This document shows, one piece after another, positions 46,846-57,755 of a stretch of DNA of 64,000 bases. The DNA lies in the NCBI GenBank assembly GCA_028386065.3, contig JAKUCV010007782.1, positions 92,746 to 156,745 of the forward strand, given 5' to 3'. Position numbers and translations under genes: made by a program. Within the stretch, counting starts at the first letter, position 1. Each line of letters opens with the position of its first letter. This DNA is from Turnera subulata. Its lineage: Eukaryota; Streptophyta; Magnoliopsida; Malpighiales; Passifloraceae. The notes under the pieces are model-generated. The model was not told the DNA's origin and ran no database searches. It was given only the letters and a program-made list of their open reading frames with translations.

Positions 46846-47141
46846 GCCAGCTCTCCACCAAGGAGCTCGACCGGACCCGCCTTGACAGCTGCTTCAAAGT
46901 ATGCCCCGCCCCCTCCCGGGCCAACGAGATAGACGACTGGTCGAAGACGAAGAAGTCGCCCACCGAGAACGGGTTTGAGTCGTTGAGGAGGGAGAGAGGG
47001 CCCGGTGGTTCCTTCTTCGATTCGCAGTCCAGGGCGGACGAATCTGACAGCTGGGTGGCCAATAAGCCGTCTGATCCGCCGCGTAGGCATGGCGGCTTCG
47101 AGAAGCGAGGCAGTTTCGCTTCAGCAAAATCTGAAACCCTC
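46846..47141 (+). pseudogene. Captured eIF4B-like gene fragment inside the Mutator-like element
   Basis: One + frame reads PSRANEIDDWSKTKKSPTE, then GGSFFDSQSRADESDSWVAN, then GGFEKRGSFASAKSE. Repeated SRADE.D.W units with KK and a Phe/Gly-rich context recall the plant translation initiation factor eIF4B. No start codon or downstream domains are present, and the frame then runs into unrelated sequence. The identification is from memory of the family pattern and is moderate. Confidence 0.6.
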
Positions 47142-47640
47142 CACACAGCAACGCCGTCCCTCCTCCATCATCCCACTACTACTCCTCCTCCCTCTCTTTT
47201 CTCCCTTCGTTGTCCTCACCGCCGTCACCGTCATTGTTCCCCTCCCTTCAGACGTGGCGGATCCTGTTTTGGGTAGGGGATCGGGCCAAGGAGGTGCCGG
47301 GGACGGGTGCAGCTGCTCCGGCGGCGGCCTAAATCTCCAAAGTTAGACTCACCTTGATTTGTCACTGTAACGCGTCGGTGTCGGTAACGAAGAGGATGGC
47401 ATGGCTGCGCGAGGGAGGAGGAAGGTGATGATGGTGGTATGTGCGAGAGGTGGGGCGTTGCTGGCTCGCGTCAATGGTGGATTGGTGGTGGCGCCGGTGG
47501 TGTCGGCGGTGCTGGATGAGAGAAGGAGAAGATGAGAAGCATGTTTTTCTTTTTTCTTTTATTGGTGAAATCTATTAGTGCGTTGTGAAATAAATTAGTG
47601 CGTTGGAAAAATTTGGAGTTCCAGAATTTTTCTTTTTTTT
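47142..47640. other. Second GC-rich part of the Mutator-like element
   Basis: Coding-like composition (CCTCC, GGCGGC runs) and open frames up to 113 codons (47005-47346), but no recognised protein. It could be a second captured gene piece. Confidence 0.4.
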
Positions 47641-48582
47641 GAAAAAAGATGTATTGTTCTAGAAATTTGCATACATTTATATAAAAATAAATTTATGTAT
47701 ATATATATTATTTAAGGAAATAATAAATCTTTTAGAAAATATTTGGAAATCTAGTTTTTGGAAAAAATTTGGAAGTGGGGCCCACCATGTACAATGGGCA
47801 TCACTCGTTAGCCACGTGTAAAGAAGAGTGCTTAGCCACGTGTAAAAATGAGTCCGCGTGTAATGCATCCCTGGCCGGGCAGTCCACGTCATCCGTAGGG
47901 CTGCCCCGAACCCCTAACCGGGACCGAAAATAAGAGTATGGACCCGTAAAAGAGACAAAAAATAGTACAGACCTCTAAAAGGTACTTTTAAAACAGTACA
48001 GACCCTAAATATGCGATTTACCCTTTAGTTTTTGTTGATGAACTATATTTATCTAGGTTCTTTGTAACTCCTATGGAAGAAATATTTTTCCTAGAGGACC
48101 AAAGCAATTTAAGGGCTTCCTTTTATGGCTCGGCTAACTCTATTATGTTTTTCATATCTGATAGGCTGCAGGAATTCCAACTAGAGCCTACTTGTCAAAT
48201 ATTAAATCAAAACAGTTATTATCAGGTTTCCATGATGGCTCGGAGTATCCCAAGAGTGTCAGGATTACCACCTACATGGCTTAAGGTACGACTGTTACTG
48301 TGGAATTGCAGGGGTGTAACTAGAAGGTCCCAAGATTTTATGCGTACTTTAAGGGATCTGAAGAATCAGTATAAGCCCAACATGGTATTGATTACTGAGA
48401 CCTTGTGGCAACCTGCAGAGAACCATGGGGTAATTCCACTCCGTTTTCCTCTAACAAATCGATTTGAGATACCTGGAGAAAATAACATGGGTGGTATGTG
48501 GTTCTCCTGGAACGACAGTGTTAGGGTCAACATCAACAACGAGGCACAGAGTTTTAGAGTCAATGTTGTACCCAACAGATAA

Positions 48583-49500
48583 ATAATTATTTCAACTTTT
48601 GTATGAGAACAATTCCTCTATGTGGATGTTCTCAAGTAATGGATTCATTTTGCAATAATATGCATGTTTTCCCTTAGCTTTGCCATTATAACCTCATTCA
48701 CGGCCACAGGCACAATTAAATATACTATCTTATTCGCTTCAAGGAATAGAGCAGAGTCAATTCAACGGGATCCATAACAATTTCTTTTATTACTGCAAGT
48801 GGGGGTTTCTGTACTCTTCAAGAGTATTTGCTCTTCCAGAGCGTAAATATATGATCTTCTAGATCATAGTAAAGCTTGCGTTCTTCGGAAACATATTCAA
48901 ACTTATGCTCTTCTAGAACGTATTAATCTTTTTCTCATCACGAGATTGTACTATCACATGTTATGTGAAATAGTTGACATCCACACATATAACTCTCCCC
49001 CTTGGATGTCAATTTGCATTGTCTTCAAGACTAATGCCTGAGCCATTTTTCTAGAAACGATTATAAAATGCTGTAAAATAAATAAAATAAAATAAAAGGC
49101 ATAATAATAAAACTGAACATAAAATAAAATTATTCAATATATATTGGCTTGCACCTTCAGGGTAAGCAAGAAAAGAATAGTATCCATCTTCTGATGGTCA
49201 TACAATATCCACCTTCTGGTGGTCATACAACATCCACCTTCTGGTGGTCATATCTTTCTTCAATTTTCCTCAAAGATCTGCGGGATCTTTTGGCAGTAAG
49301 ACATCCAGTCTTTGCTTTATTTTCTCTTTTATTGCGTCTTCCAGACGATTTGCAGTTAAATGCATTCAATGCCCATAACAAATTTCTTCCGGAAATTTTA
49401 AGGACCTCCAATATTTGTAACATAATTCCAAAATTAAATAAATAAAAGACTTAAATAAAATAAATAAACATGGGCCTTTTGTTAATTAGCCCAATTAAAA
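48583..49500. repeat. Hairpin arrays and gag remnant of Copia B
   Basis: First array: TACTCT-TCA-AGAGTA (48812), GCTCT-TCC-AGAGC (48830), ATGATCT-TCT-AGATCAT (48851), and a weaker unit at 48907. Second array: CCATC-TTCT-GATGG (49184), then CCACC-TTCT-GGTGG at 49209 and 49234, about 25 bp apart. From about 49240 the sequence resembles the Copia A gag at 57420-57520 (antisense). Confidence 0.75.
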
Positions 49501-49834
49501 ATTAAATAACCGAAAGTTAAATGCAATGGACCTTTTATGAGCCCAAGTAAAACGTAAATGAAATTAAAGCGAGAAAATAAATACGATGGGCCTTTTGATA
49601 GCCCAATCAGAAAAATAAGCATAATAATAATAGATAGTATATAATATATGCTTACTCGATAAAGGCGGCTTAACCGGCCAACAAATAAAACAATGCGGCT
49701 TAGCCGACCAACAAAGAGATAAGGCGGCTTTGCCGGCCAATAAATGAAGCAAGGCGGCTTTGACGGCCAATATTGAATACTAAACAAATAAACAGATGCG
49801 GATTAAAAAGATTTAGAAATGATTACCTTACTTA
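49501..49834. repeat. Two further short-repeat arrays
   Basis: Three copies of a TGGGCCTTTT...AGCCCA unit lie at about 49470-49610. Four copies of a GGCGGCTTTGCCGGCC-type unit lie at about 49664-49770, with internal pairing CGGC-TTT-GCCG and CGGC-TTA-GCCG. No gene. Confidence 0.7.
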
Positions 49835-50670
49835 TATCCGGTTTTATTCCAGTATTTTAATACATTGATATAATAATTATTATTTTCCCGAATTATATTT
49901 TCCAGATTATTATTTATTATTATTTTTTTATCGGATTGGGCCATGAATAGTACAGTCCTGGCTTTGCACAGTGCCAAGCCCAGACTCAGATCCAAGTGCC
50001 CAAACCCAGGTCTCAGGCCCAAGCGCCCAAGCTAGGGCTCAGCCCACGTCCAGCCCAGCAACTCCAAAAAAACCGGGTCATCTCGACCCGGATCACGACC
50101 CATCCGGTCGTCTTCAACCCATGGCAGGTCACCTTACCTCGGTGTTGCAGACGGCGGCGTGAGCGGGTGAGGCGGCGAGCACGGGCGGCGCGAAGATGAG
50201 TCGACGCAGCTGTGCTTTGAGGAGGCTGCAGATCGAGGGCGGCGGCGGTGGCTCGTGCGGTCGGGTCGTCTCCACAAGCGACGGCCCGGCGGTCTGTACT
50301 GACGAGCTGGGTTGCGTGGAGGGCAGCACGGCAGGCGCTCGGCACAGGCGCGCGGGACAGACGGTGAGGCGGCGGCCGTAGGTACTGCAAACGAGGAGAG
50401 GAAGGAAACGGGTCCGGGCAGATCCGACGGATCCTCGTCGCGTCTTGGCCTCCTACTAGCGCGTCGAGCAGCAAAAATGGGAGGAAGAGGTGCCGTTCAG
50501 TCGGCGACGGCACAGGGAGGCTGCTGGTGGCAGCTGTGAGGCGAGCAACGACCGGCAACCCTTACGCGTTGAACAGTGCTGAGAGGAGGTGACGCACTGT
50601 TCATCGCGTTCTTCCTTTTTTTTGTGTTTTCTGGTTTCCCCTTTTTTTTTCTCTGTTCAGTTTTCTTCTT
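49835..50670 (-). mobile_element. G6: internal piece of a family G-like LTR in the Copia B leader
   Basis: It repeats the AT-rich part, the GGGCCATGAATAGT motif, the GC-rich island with GGCAGATCCGACGGATC, GTTGAACAGTG and a short pyrimidine tract, all in the order of family G LTRs. It lacks both LTR ends. It sits between AAATGATTACCT and the primer-site region, which are adjacent in Copia A. Confidence 0.65.
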
Positions 50671-50883
50671 CTTAATGTAGAGACGTTATCATGCTGATAA
50701 CGTGTTATAAATTGAGACGTTTAATGAAGAAGAAAATGGAGAAGAGCAGATGAAGAAGGTAGAGGCAGGAGAAGAAGTAGGGAGCGCAGATCCTCATTTC
50801 TTATTCATTATCTGAGTATATATAGAACAAGATATGTACAATAGTAACAATATTCACACAGTATAAAAATACGTTTTATAACA

Positions 50884-51178
50884 TTATGCTAGGGCTCTTT
50901 ATGCTAGGGCTCTTTCTCTGCCTTTTAGAATGGATTTTTAAACATTTTTTATGGGCCCATAAAAACTGACAGCCCATTAATTTGTACACGTTGTTAGACG
51001 TAAAAATTGTGAAATTACTGGCCACCGCATAAATTGTGAAATTACTGACCACCGCATGTGTATTAAAATATATATTTAATGATATATTGAAATTACTAAA
51101 ATATCCCTATTGAAAAGAAATTATTACTAAATTAGTAGGGGCCGTGGCTCCCCTTGGCCCCCAGCCCACCGTCACTGC
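50884..51178. other. Right end of the hAT-like element
   Basis: Holds two short tandem repeats (ATGCTAGGGCTCTTT twice at about 50885-50915; AAATTGTGAAATTACTG...CCACCGCAT twice at about 51004-51057) and the hAT terminus. Confidence 0.6.
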
Positions 51179-51314
51179 TTTACACACGTTTTTTATTATT
51201 TCCCAAAACAGATTATTCTACTGGGAAGACAATGAGGCATCCTCCATTCTTATCCACTAATTTTCTTCCAGATGAAAAAAAAAACTGTTGTAATAAAAAA
51301 AAAGAAACTGTAGA
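51179..51314. other. TPS-block flank right of the hAT element
   Basis: 51179-51250 is colinear with 12690-12770 near TPS1. No gene. Confidence 0.6.
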
Positions 51315-51590
51315 CTAGTTGCGCTAATGGGCCTGTGGGATGTGGACTTCATAGTACTGAATTTACTTATGTGGGCTAATGTGATGCCATATGTGGGCCT
51401 GTAGCATGTGACCTCAATATGTGGGCTGATGCTATGAAAATATGTGGAAGACGTGGACCTCATGGTACTGGATTTAGTTATGTGGGCTAATGTTAACACC
51501 ATATGTGAGCCTGGAAGATGTGGACCTCGTGGTAAAGGATTTACTTATGTGGGTTAATTCTATGCCATATGTGGGCCTATAGATGTTTGC
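51315..51590. repeat. Tandem repeat, about 80-90 bp units
   Basis: Three to four imperfect units built from ATGTGGACCTCATGGTACTGG, TTTACTTATGTGGGCTAAT and GCCATATGTGGGCCTG. No coding role is seen. Confidence 0.75.
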
Positions 51591-52485
51591 TATAAAAAGA
51601 CCACAAGAAGCCTTATTTGTGACGGGCACAGAGTTTAGGGCTGCGGAAGATGCCCGTGCGGTTCAAGCCTCAACTTGATCAACTTAAGAACTCAAATATG
51701 GAGAGAATATAAAAGAGAGAAGAGAACAGAATACAATACACACCCATACTCTCCCTTCATATGTCATGCACTATTTATAGGCTACACATAAGAGTTCAAA
51801 CCTTTATATCTTATCCATCCCATTTGAATTTAAACAAATTCAAATTAACACCCATCAGTCAAATTAGTTAAACAAACACCTATCTTTATCTAAATTTGAA
51901 TGATTAGTTCAAATTTAAATAATGATAAGCCCATCTACCTTGCACAGGGGCTTCATGTGTGCGTTTGAGGCCCATGGTATGACATATTGCCCCTACCTGA
52001 TGTTTTACTATTTTAATTCCTGAGAAAATGGGGATAATTACACCACTTTTTTTCTTTTTCATTTTTAGCGCTGTTTTATTTGGTCATGCGGTTGACTCTT
52101 TAACCAACTTTGGGGTAATATATTGATCCCATTTTCTCCTCTCTTCCTTTTGCCTTTGGTACATTCTGCTCTCCTTCTCTGATACTTTTTAAATTTTTAG
52201 TGGTCTTGATGTTCTTATATACGTGTTGAAATTACATTATTCAAGATGGATTTTGCTTTAGGTGACATAGGTAAATAGTTATGATTACATTTCGATGTTA
52301 AACGGATCAATACAATTAAGAGTCTTAATTATTTTCATTCAGATCTGGCTAGGTTTACGCAGCTTCTTGTTTATATTAATTATTCCATGCTTTTTGGAAC
52401 TCATCATATTTATATTCGAATGCGCTATGCTGGTAAATCTAGAAGCAAGTACGGACAACAATTAAAAACACATTTGAAGGAAGAC
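51591..52485. other. Intergenic, possible LTR remnant
   Basis: A TATAAAAAG at about 51592 and a CTATTTATAGGCT near 51770 give it the look of an old LTR, but no ends or partner copy were found. The rest shows no gene. Confidence 0.35.
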
Positions 52486-53111
52486 TGTTATAAAATTAGG
52501 AGAGATTTTCACTATTTGATAGAATAATACAAATTTGATCAAACTTGATCAAGGTAATAATACAACTTTGTAGGAAATAATAAAACTTTAATAATAATAA
52601 AAATAGAGGATAATTATATTAATGATGGAGAGAGGAAAAGAGATGTGTATGAAAATTTGGAGAGAGTGAGTTTATGGTGATCAAAGGTGTAAGTGTGTAT
52701 GGAAATGAAGGGGGTATTTATAGGTGAAAATGGAAGGATAAAAACAAATGGGAAAGATTAATTTAATAAGATAAAATCAAAAGGATATTAGGTAAAGGAA
52801 GATGGTATTAAGATTAGGACAAAGGGAATTATGGTGAGTAAAAGGCCAAAGGGATGAATCCAATTGGATGTTAGATTGAGGGGTAAAATATTTACAGGGA
52901 GTAAATTCGGGTACGGTAAAAACGAGTTTTACTATATGGTAATAATGACATTCACCATAATTTATTTACAACACTCCCCCTTGAATGTCATTGCACTTTG
53001 GGTAGAATACACTTTAGAAGAACTGCCTCGTTAAAAACCTTACCAAGAAAAACCCAGTGGGATAAAAACTTGGTGAAGGAAAAAAGAGTACAGTGCGTAT
53101 TCTACTCCCTC

Positions 53112-56100
53112 TCATTTTGGCCTCCCTGCCAAATTGTCACTTGAGCGAATCTGTTGAACACAAATATCACCATTCTTCTGGAGATCATTAGTGAAAAAGA
53201 ATTTTGGTGATATGTGCTTTGTTCGGTCGCCTTTGATGTATCCTTCCTTCAATTGGGCAATGCAGGCAGCATTATCTTCATAAATGATTGTTGGAACATC
53301 TTTCCCACTATCCAATCTGCAAGAATCTCGAATATGTTGTATCATTGATCTTAGCCAAACACACTCTCGACTAGCTTCATGTATGGCTATAATTTCTGCA
53401 TTATTTGAAGAGGTGGCAACAATACTTTGCTTTGTGCATCGCCACGATATAGCAGTTCCTCCATAAGTAAACAAGTAGCCTGTTTGTGACCGAGCCTTAT
53501 GTGGATCAGACAAATAACCTGCATCTGCATAACCAATTAGATCGGGTTTGGACCCGGATGAATAAAATAATCCCATATCCATTGTACCCCCAAGATATCG
53601 AAAAATTTGTTTTATCCCATTACAATGTCTGCGAGTTGGGGCAGAACTATATCTTGCTAGTAAACTAACAGCAAAAGATATTTCAGGTCTTATATCAGCA
53701 GCAAGATACATTAAAGCTCCAATCGCGCTGAGATATGGTACTTCTGGACCAAGAATTTCTTCATTATCTTCTCGAGGTCTAAAAATATTTTTCTTTTGAT
53801 CAAGCGACCTCACAACCATCGGGGTACTTGTTGGATGCGCTTTGTCCATATAAAATCTTTTCAAAACCTTCTCGGTATAATGTGTCTGATGGACAAAGAT
53901 CCCATTTTCTAAATGTGCAATTTGAAGACCTAGACAGAGTTTTGTCTTTCCAAGGTCTTTCATTTCAAATTCTTTCTTTAAACAATGCACGGCTTTGGAA
54001 ACTTCTTCAGGAGTTCCAATAATATTTAAATCATCAACATAGACAGCAATGATGACATATTCATGTATGGACCTTTTAATAAAAACACATGGACATATGG
54101 AATCATTTTTGAAACCTTCTTTTACCAAGTATTCACTGAGACGATTATACAATATACGTCCAGATTGCTTCAAGCCATATAAAGATCTTTTCAATTTAAT
54201 TGAGTATATATCCCGGGAATTAGTTGCTTCGGGCAACTTGAGTCCTTCAGGGACTCTCATGTATATATCATGGCTTATAGGTCCGTAGAGATAAGCTGTA
54301 ACAACATCCATTAGAAGCATTTCTAATTTTTCATGTACAGACTAATTAGATAACGAAAAGTTGTTGCATCCACCACAGGGGAGTATGTCTCCTCATAATC
54401 AATACCAGGTCGTTGGGTAAAACCTTGTGCGATAAGCTGTGCTTTATATCTCACTATTTCATTTTTCTCATTTCTTTTCCGCACAAATACCCATTTGTAA
54501 CCGACCGATTTTACACCATCAGGTGTTGAGACTACAGGCCCAAAAACTTCTCGCTTCATGAGCGAGTCTAACTCAGTCTTAATTGCGTCTTTCTATTTTG
54601 GTCAATCATTTCTTTGCCGGCATTCATCAATTGATTTAGGCTCATGATCCTCATTTCCTTCCATAATATTTAGCGCTACATTATATGCAAAAAATTTCGT
54701 CGATGGTTATTTCACATCGGTTCCATCTTGTTCCTGACATAATATAGTTGATTGAGATCTCATTATTTTGACTTATTTCAGGTACCTGAGTTACTTCTAG
54801 AACATTAAAATTTATGTCAGGATCCTCTTTTAGAGGATTATCAATTTGAACCTCTGTAGGAGGTTTTATTACCTCGTTGGGGCCATCTTGTATCTTTGCT
54901 CCTTTTCTCTGTCGAGGATTTTTATCTTTGGAACCGAGTGGTCTGCCACGCTTCTGGCGTGATTTAGATTCATTTGCAATCTTTATTTGTCATTCGGGGA
55001 CATCAATTCTAGTAGGAGCATTTGCAGCTGGTATATGAGATTTGGTCACTCAATTGATATCAGTAAAGGCGTCTGGCAATTGATTTGTTATATTTTGCAA
55101 ATGAATTATCTTTTGAACTTCAAGTTCACACTGATTTGTTTGAGGATCAAGGCTTGATAATGATATAGCATTCCGTTTAATTTCTTTATCCATCTACTTA
55201 TTTACTTCCCCTAATGTCGGATAAACATTTTCATCAAAATGACAGTCAACAATTCTTGCTGTAAATGAATCTCCAGTTGTTGGTTCCAAATATTTTATAA
55301 TTGATGGAGATTCATATCCAACATATATTCCCAATCTTCTTTGAGGACCCATTTTAGTTCGCTGTGGTGGAGCAATTGGCACATATACTGCACAACCAAA
55401 GGTCCGAAGATGAGAGATATTAGGTTCATGACCATGAACCAATTGAATGGGGGAGAGCTTATGACAGCTCGTTGGCCTAATGCGCACAAGTGCTGCTGCA
55501 TGCAAAATAGCATGTCCCCAAACAGTAACGGGGAGTTTGCGCCTCATCAATAATGGCCTCGCAATCAACTGAAGGCGTTTAATCAACGATTCTGCTAGAC
55601 CGTTTTGGGTATGAACATGAGCTACAGGTTGTTCGACCACAATTCCAATTGACATACAATAGTCATTAAATGCCTTAGAGGTGAATTCAGCAGCATTATC
55701 AAGACGTATAGTCTTAATTGCATGATCAGGGAAGTGTGCCCGTAATTTGATCAATTGTGATAATAAGCGCGCAAACGCCAAATTGCGTGAGGACAACAGG
55801 CACACATGGGACCATCTAGTTGATGCATCAATTATAACTATAAAATATCTAAATGGTCCACACAGTGGATGTATAGGTCCACAAATATCTCCCTGAATTA
55901 TTTTTAAAAATGCTGGTGATTCAGAACCAACCTTATCACATGAAGACCAGATAATTAATTTTCCTTGTGAACAAGCAGCACATGAAAATTCATTAGATTG
56001 AAAAATTTTCTGGTTTTTCAATGGATGACCAAATGAATTTTCAATAATTCGGCGCATCATTATTGATCCAGGAAGGCCCAACCGGTCATGCCAAATTTTC

Positions 56101-56577
56101 AACTCATTAGTCAGCTTCAGACTGGTGCCAGCTTCTGGCTGGATATAATAATTTTCAATGACTCGAATATTTGTGTAGTGCAATCCAGAAGATAATACAG
56201 GTAATTTTTCCACAATTTGTTTGTTACTTGTAGTGGTAATTTTTATAATATAGAGATATTCAACATCTCTTTCATTCATAGTCTCATTATGATATCCATT
56301 TAAACGGATATTCTTAAAACTCAACCGATTTCTTTGGGACTTTGAAGAGAACAAAGCATTTTCGATGATTATTTTTGTTCCCTTTGGTAGTAGAATTTGA
56401 GCTCTTCCGGAGCCTTCAATTATTTTTGTACTACCAAAGATTGTACTAACATATGCCTTTTCAAATTTCAAAGTAAAGAAATATTTCCGTTTATTAAATA
56501 CGGAATGAGTAGTTGTACGGTCTGCTAGACAAATATCTGAGTCATTGTTCTTGGAACCATATAGTTGAATGTCCATA
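53112..56577 (-). pseudogene. Copia A pol pseudogene
   Basis: Protease-like DICLADRTTTH near the start (about 56560), with Arg where the family usually has Ser. Then gag-pre-integrase (IWHDRLGLPGS...CAAC) and integrase with GDICGP, LDNAAEFTS and NGLAES (to 55194). The segment 55190-54560 has several stops. Reverse transcriptase follows at 54559-54323 and, after a frameshift near 54325-54345, at 54320-53112 (SLYGLKQSGR, YVDD). RNase H has ISWRCTKQSIVATSS and KHISPKFFF. The element cannot produce an intact polyprotein. Confidence 0.88.
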
Positions 56578-56723
56578 TCTTCATAAAAAAAAAAAAAAAA
56601 GAAGCATAAGAAAGTAATATTGAACTGAAATTTATTCCAAATTAAAAGAACATTAGGAACATTAATAGAAATAAACAACAGATAAGAACATAAATGTAAA
56701 ATACAAGGAAATAGACAACAAGA

Positions 56724-57755
56724 TTATTCTTGCTTCATTTTCTTGCTTGCTTCTTCTGGATCAGCAAGATAATCATCGAAATATGAGTCGGAGTGGAAGG
56801 CAGCATCTTGGTCATCATCTTGAATAAAATTTGTTTCAGCAACTTTATTTTTTCCTTTCAAAGATGATTGGTAAAGTTCTATCAAGTGCTTCGCGGTACG
56901 GCATGTCCGTGACCAATGACCTGTCATGCCACATCGGTAGCAGACTGACTCGTGATTTTTCTTAACATTGTATTTGGCATCATTGGCTTGTTTTCCTTTA
57001 GCCTTGCCAATATTGCGGTCACGATAATTAAAATTGTTCCTTCCACGTCCACGCCCACGTCCCCGGCCACGACCAAAATTATCATGTACTGCTGCATTCG
57101 CTTCTGGGAATGGAGCAGAAGCAGCGGGACGAGACTCATGATTTTTCATCAATAGCTCGTTATTTTGTTCAGCTACCAGGAGGCAAGAAATTAAATTAGA
57201 ATATTTTGTGAAACCCTTCTCACGATATTGCTGCTGCAGGAGCACATTTGATGCATGGAAAGTAGAGAATTTTTTTTCTAACATATCAGCATCAGTAATG
57301 TTTTCTCCACATAGTTTCATCTGAAAATTTATTCGAAACATAGCTGAATTATATTCATGCATAGATTTAAAATCTTGCAGCCTCAGATGCATCCATTCGT
57401 AACGAGCTTTTGGGAGTATAACCATCTTCAGGTGATCATATATTTCTTTCAAATTCTTCCAAAGTTCTGCAGGATCTTTGATAGTAAGGTATTTCGTCTT
57501 TAGACTATCGTGCAGATGATGACGGAGAAAGATCATGGCTTTTGCCTTATCTTGACTAGATACATCTTTTGCCTTATCTTGACTAGTCCCTTCTTTATCT
57601 TGAATAGATACGGCTTTTCCCTTATCTTGAGGAGATTTTATGGTATCTCCCAAGCCCTGAGCATCTAAATGCATTTCTGCATCTAGTCTCCATGATAGAT
57701 AATTTTTTTCGGAAATATCTAGGGCCTCAAACTCAAGCTTTGCAAGGTTTGCCAT
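56724..57755 (-). CDS. Copia A gag
   Basis: 343 residues from the ATG at 57755 (MANLAKLEFEALDISEKNYL). The capsid-like body includes LWKNLKEIYDHLK. A Gly/Arg run (GRGRGRGRGRGR) is followed by the zinc knuckle CYRCGMTGHWSRTC (CX2CX4HX4C). Near residues 60-90 there is a four-fold QDK repeat (QDKGK, QDKEG, QDKAK, QDKAK). The frame is intact. The ATG at 57755 is chosen over 57857 because the upstream residues are hydrophobic leader sequence unlike gag. Confidence 0.85.
   Translation of the reverse strand: MANLAKLEFEALDISEKNYLSWRLDAEMHLDAQGLGDTIKSPQDKGKAVSIQDKEGTSQDKAKDVSSQDKAKAMIFLRHHLHDSLKTKYLTIKDPAELWKNLKEIYDHLKMVILPKARYEWMHLRLQDFKSMHEYNSAMFRINFQMKLCGENITDADMLEKKFSTFHASNVLLQQQYREKGFTKYSNLISCLLVAEQNNELLMKNHESRPAASAPFPEANAAVHDNFGRGRGRGRGRGRNNFNYRDRNIGKAKGKQANDAKYNVKKNHESVCYRCGMTGHWSRTCRTAKHLIELYQSSLKGKNKVAETNFIQDDDQDAAFHSDSYFDDYLADPEEASKKMKQE

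Larger units (their letters stand above)
46474..48023. mobile_element. Mutator-like element (Pack-MULE type)
   Basis: Perfect 9-bp target duplication TTTAGTTTT (46465-46473, 48024-48032). The terminal inverted repeats begin GGATAAATCG and, reversed from the right end, GGGTAAATCG. They stay similar for roughly 150 bp, up to GACGTGGACTGCCCGGCC on both sides. There is no transposase. The GC-rich centre (46800-47350) contains gene-derived sequence. Long TIRs with a 9-bp duplication are diagnostic of Mutator-like elements. Confidence 0.9.
46340..48582 (+). pseudogene. Second copy of the unknown 227-aa ORF, split by a Mutator-like element
   Basis: The N-terminal 43 residues (MPSPATVFFVEGASLGRRNR...) lie at 46340-46473. 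The rest resumes inside the target duplication at about 48024 and ends at 48582 (...FRVNVVPNR). Without the insertion the frame would be open throughout and equal in length to 25097-25780. The WNCRGV, TLRDLKNQYKPNMVL and FRVNVV blocks are unchanged, while codons are AT-rich here and GC-rich in the other copy. It is antisense to Copia B. The insertion probably ended its function recently. Confidence 0.8.
43282..50883 (-). mobile_element. Copia B: degenerate LTR element with foreign inserts
   Basis: Short LTRs lie at 43282-43458 and 50703-50883 (both TGTTATAAAT...TTATAACA). The primer-site region TTATCAGCA on the - strand (about 50685-50698) matches that of Copia A. The interior 43480-46180 is colinear with the pol of Copia A (53000-56160) but full of stops and gaps. 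A gag remnant lies at about 49240-49450. Between them are the second copy of the 227-aa ORF (with a Mutator-like element in it), hairpin arrays and, in the leader, a piece of family G LTR. Confidence 0.75.
42485..51178. mobile_element. hAT-like element, enlarged by nested insertions
   Basis: The left end CAGTGGCGGAGCTAGG is a typical plant hAT (Tip100-like) terminus. The right end, read in reverse, begins CAGTGACGGTGGGCTGG. Flanks are CTTACACA (42477-42484) and CTTTACACA (from 51179), an 8-bp duplication with one T slip. When it is removed, 42430-42484 and 51179-51250 join into a stretch colinear with 12640-12770. No transposase is recognised. Almost all of the 8.7 kb is the nested Copia B. 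Confidence 0.7.
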
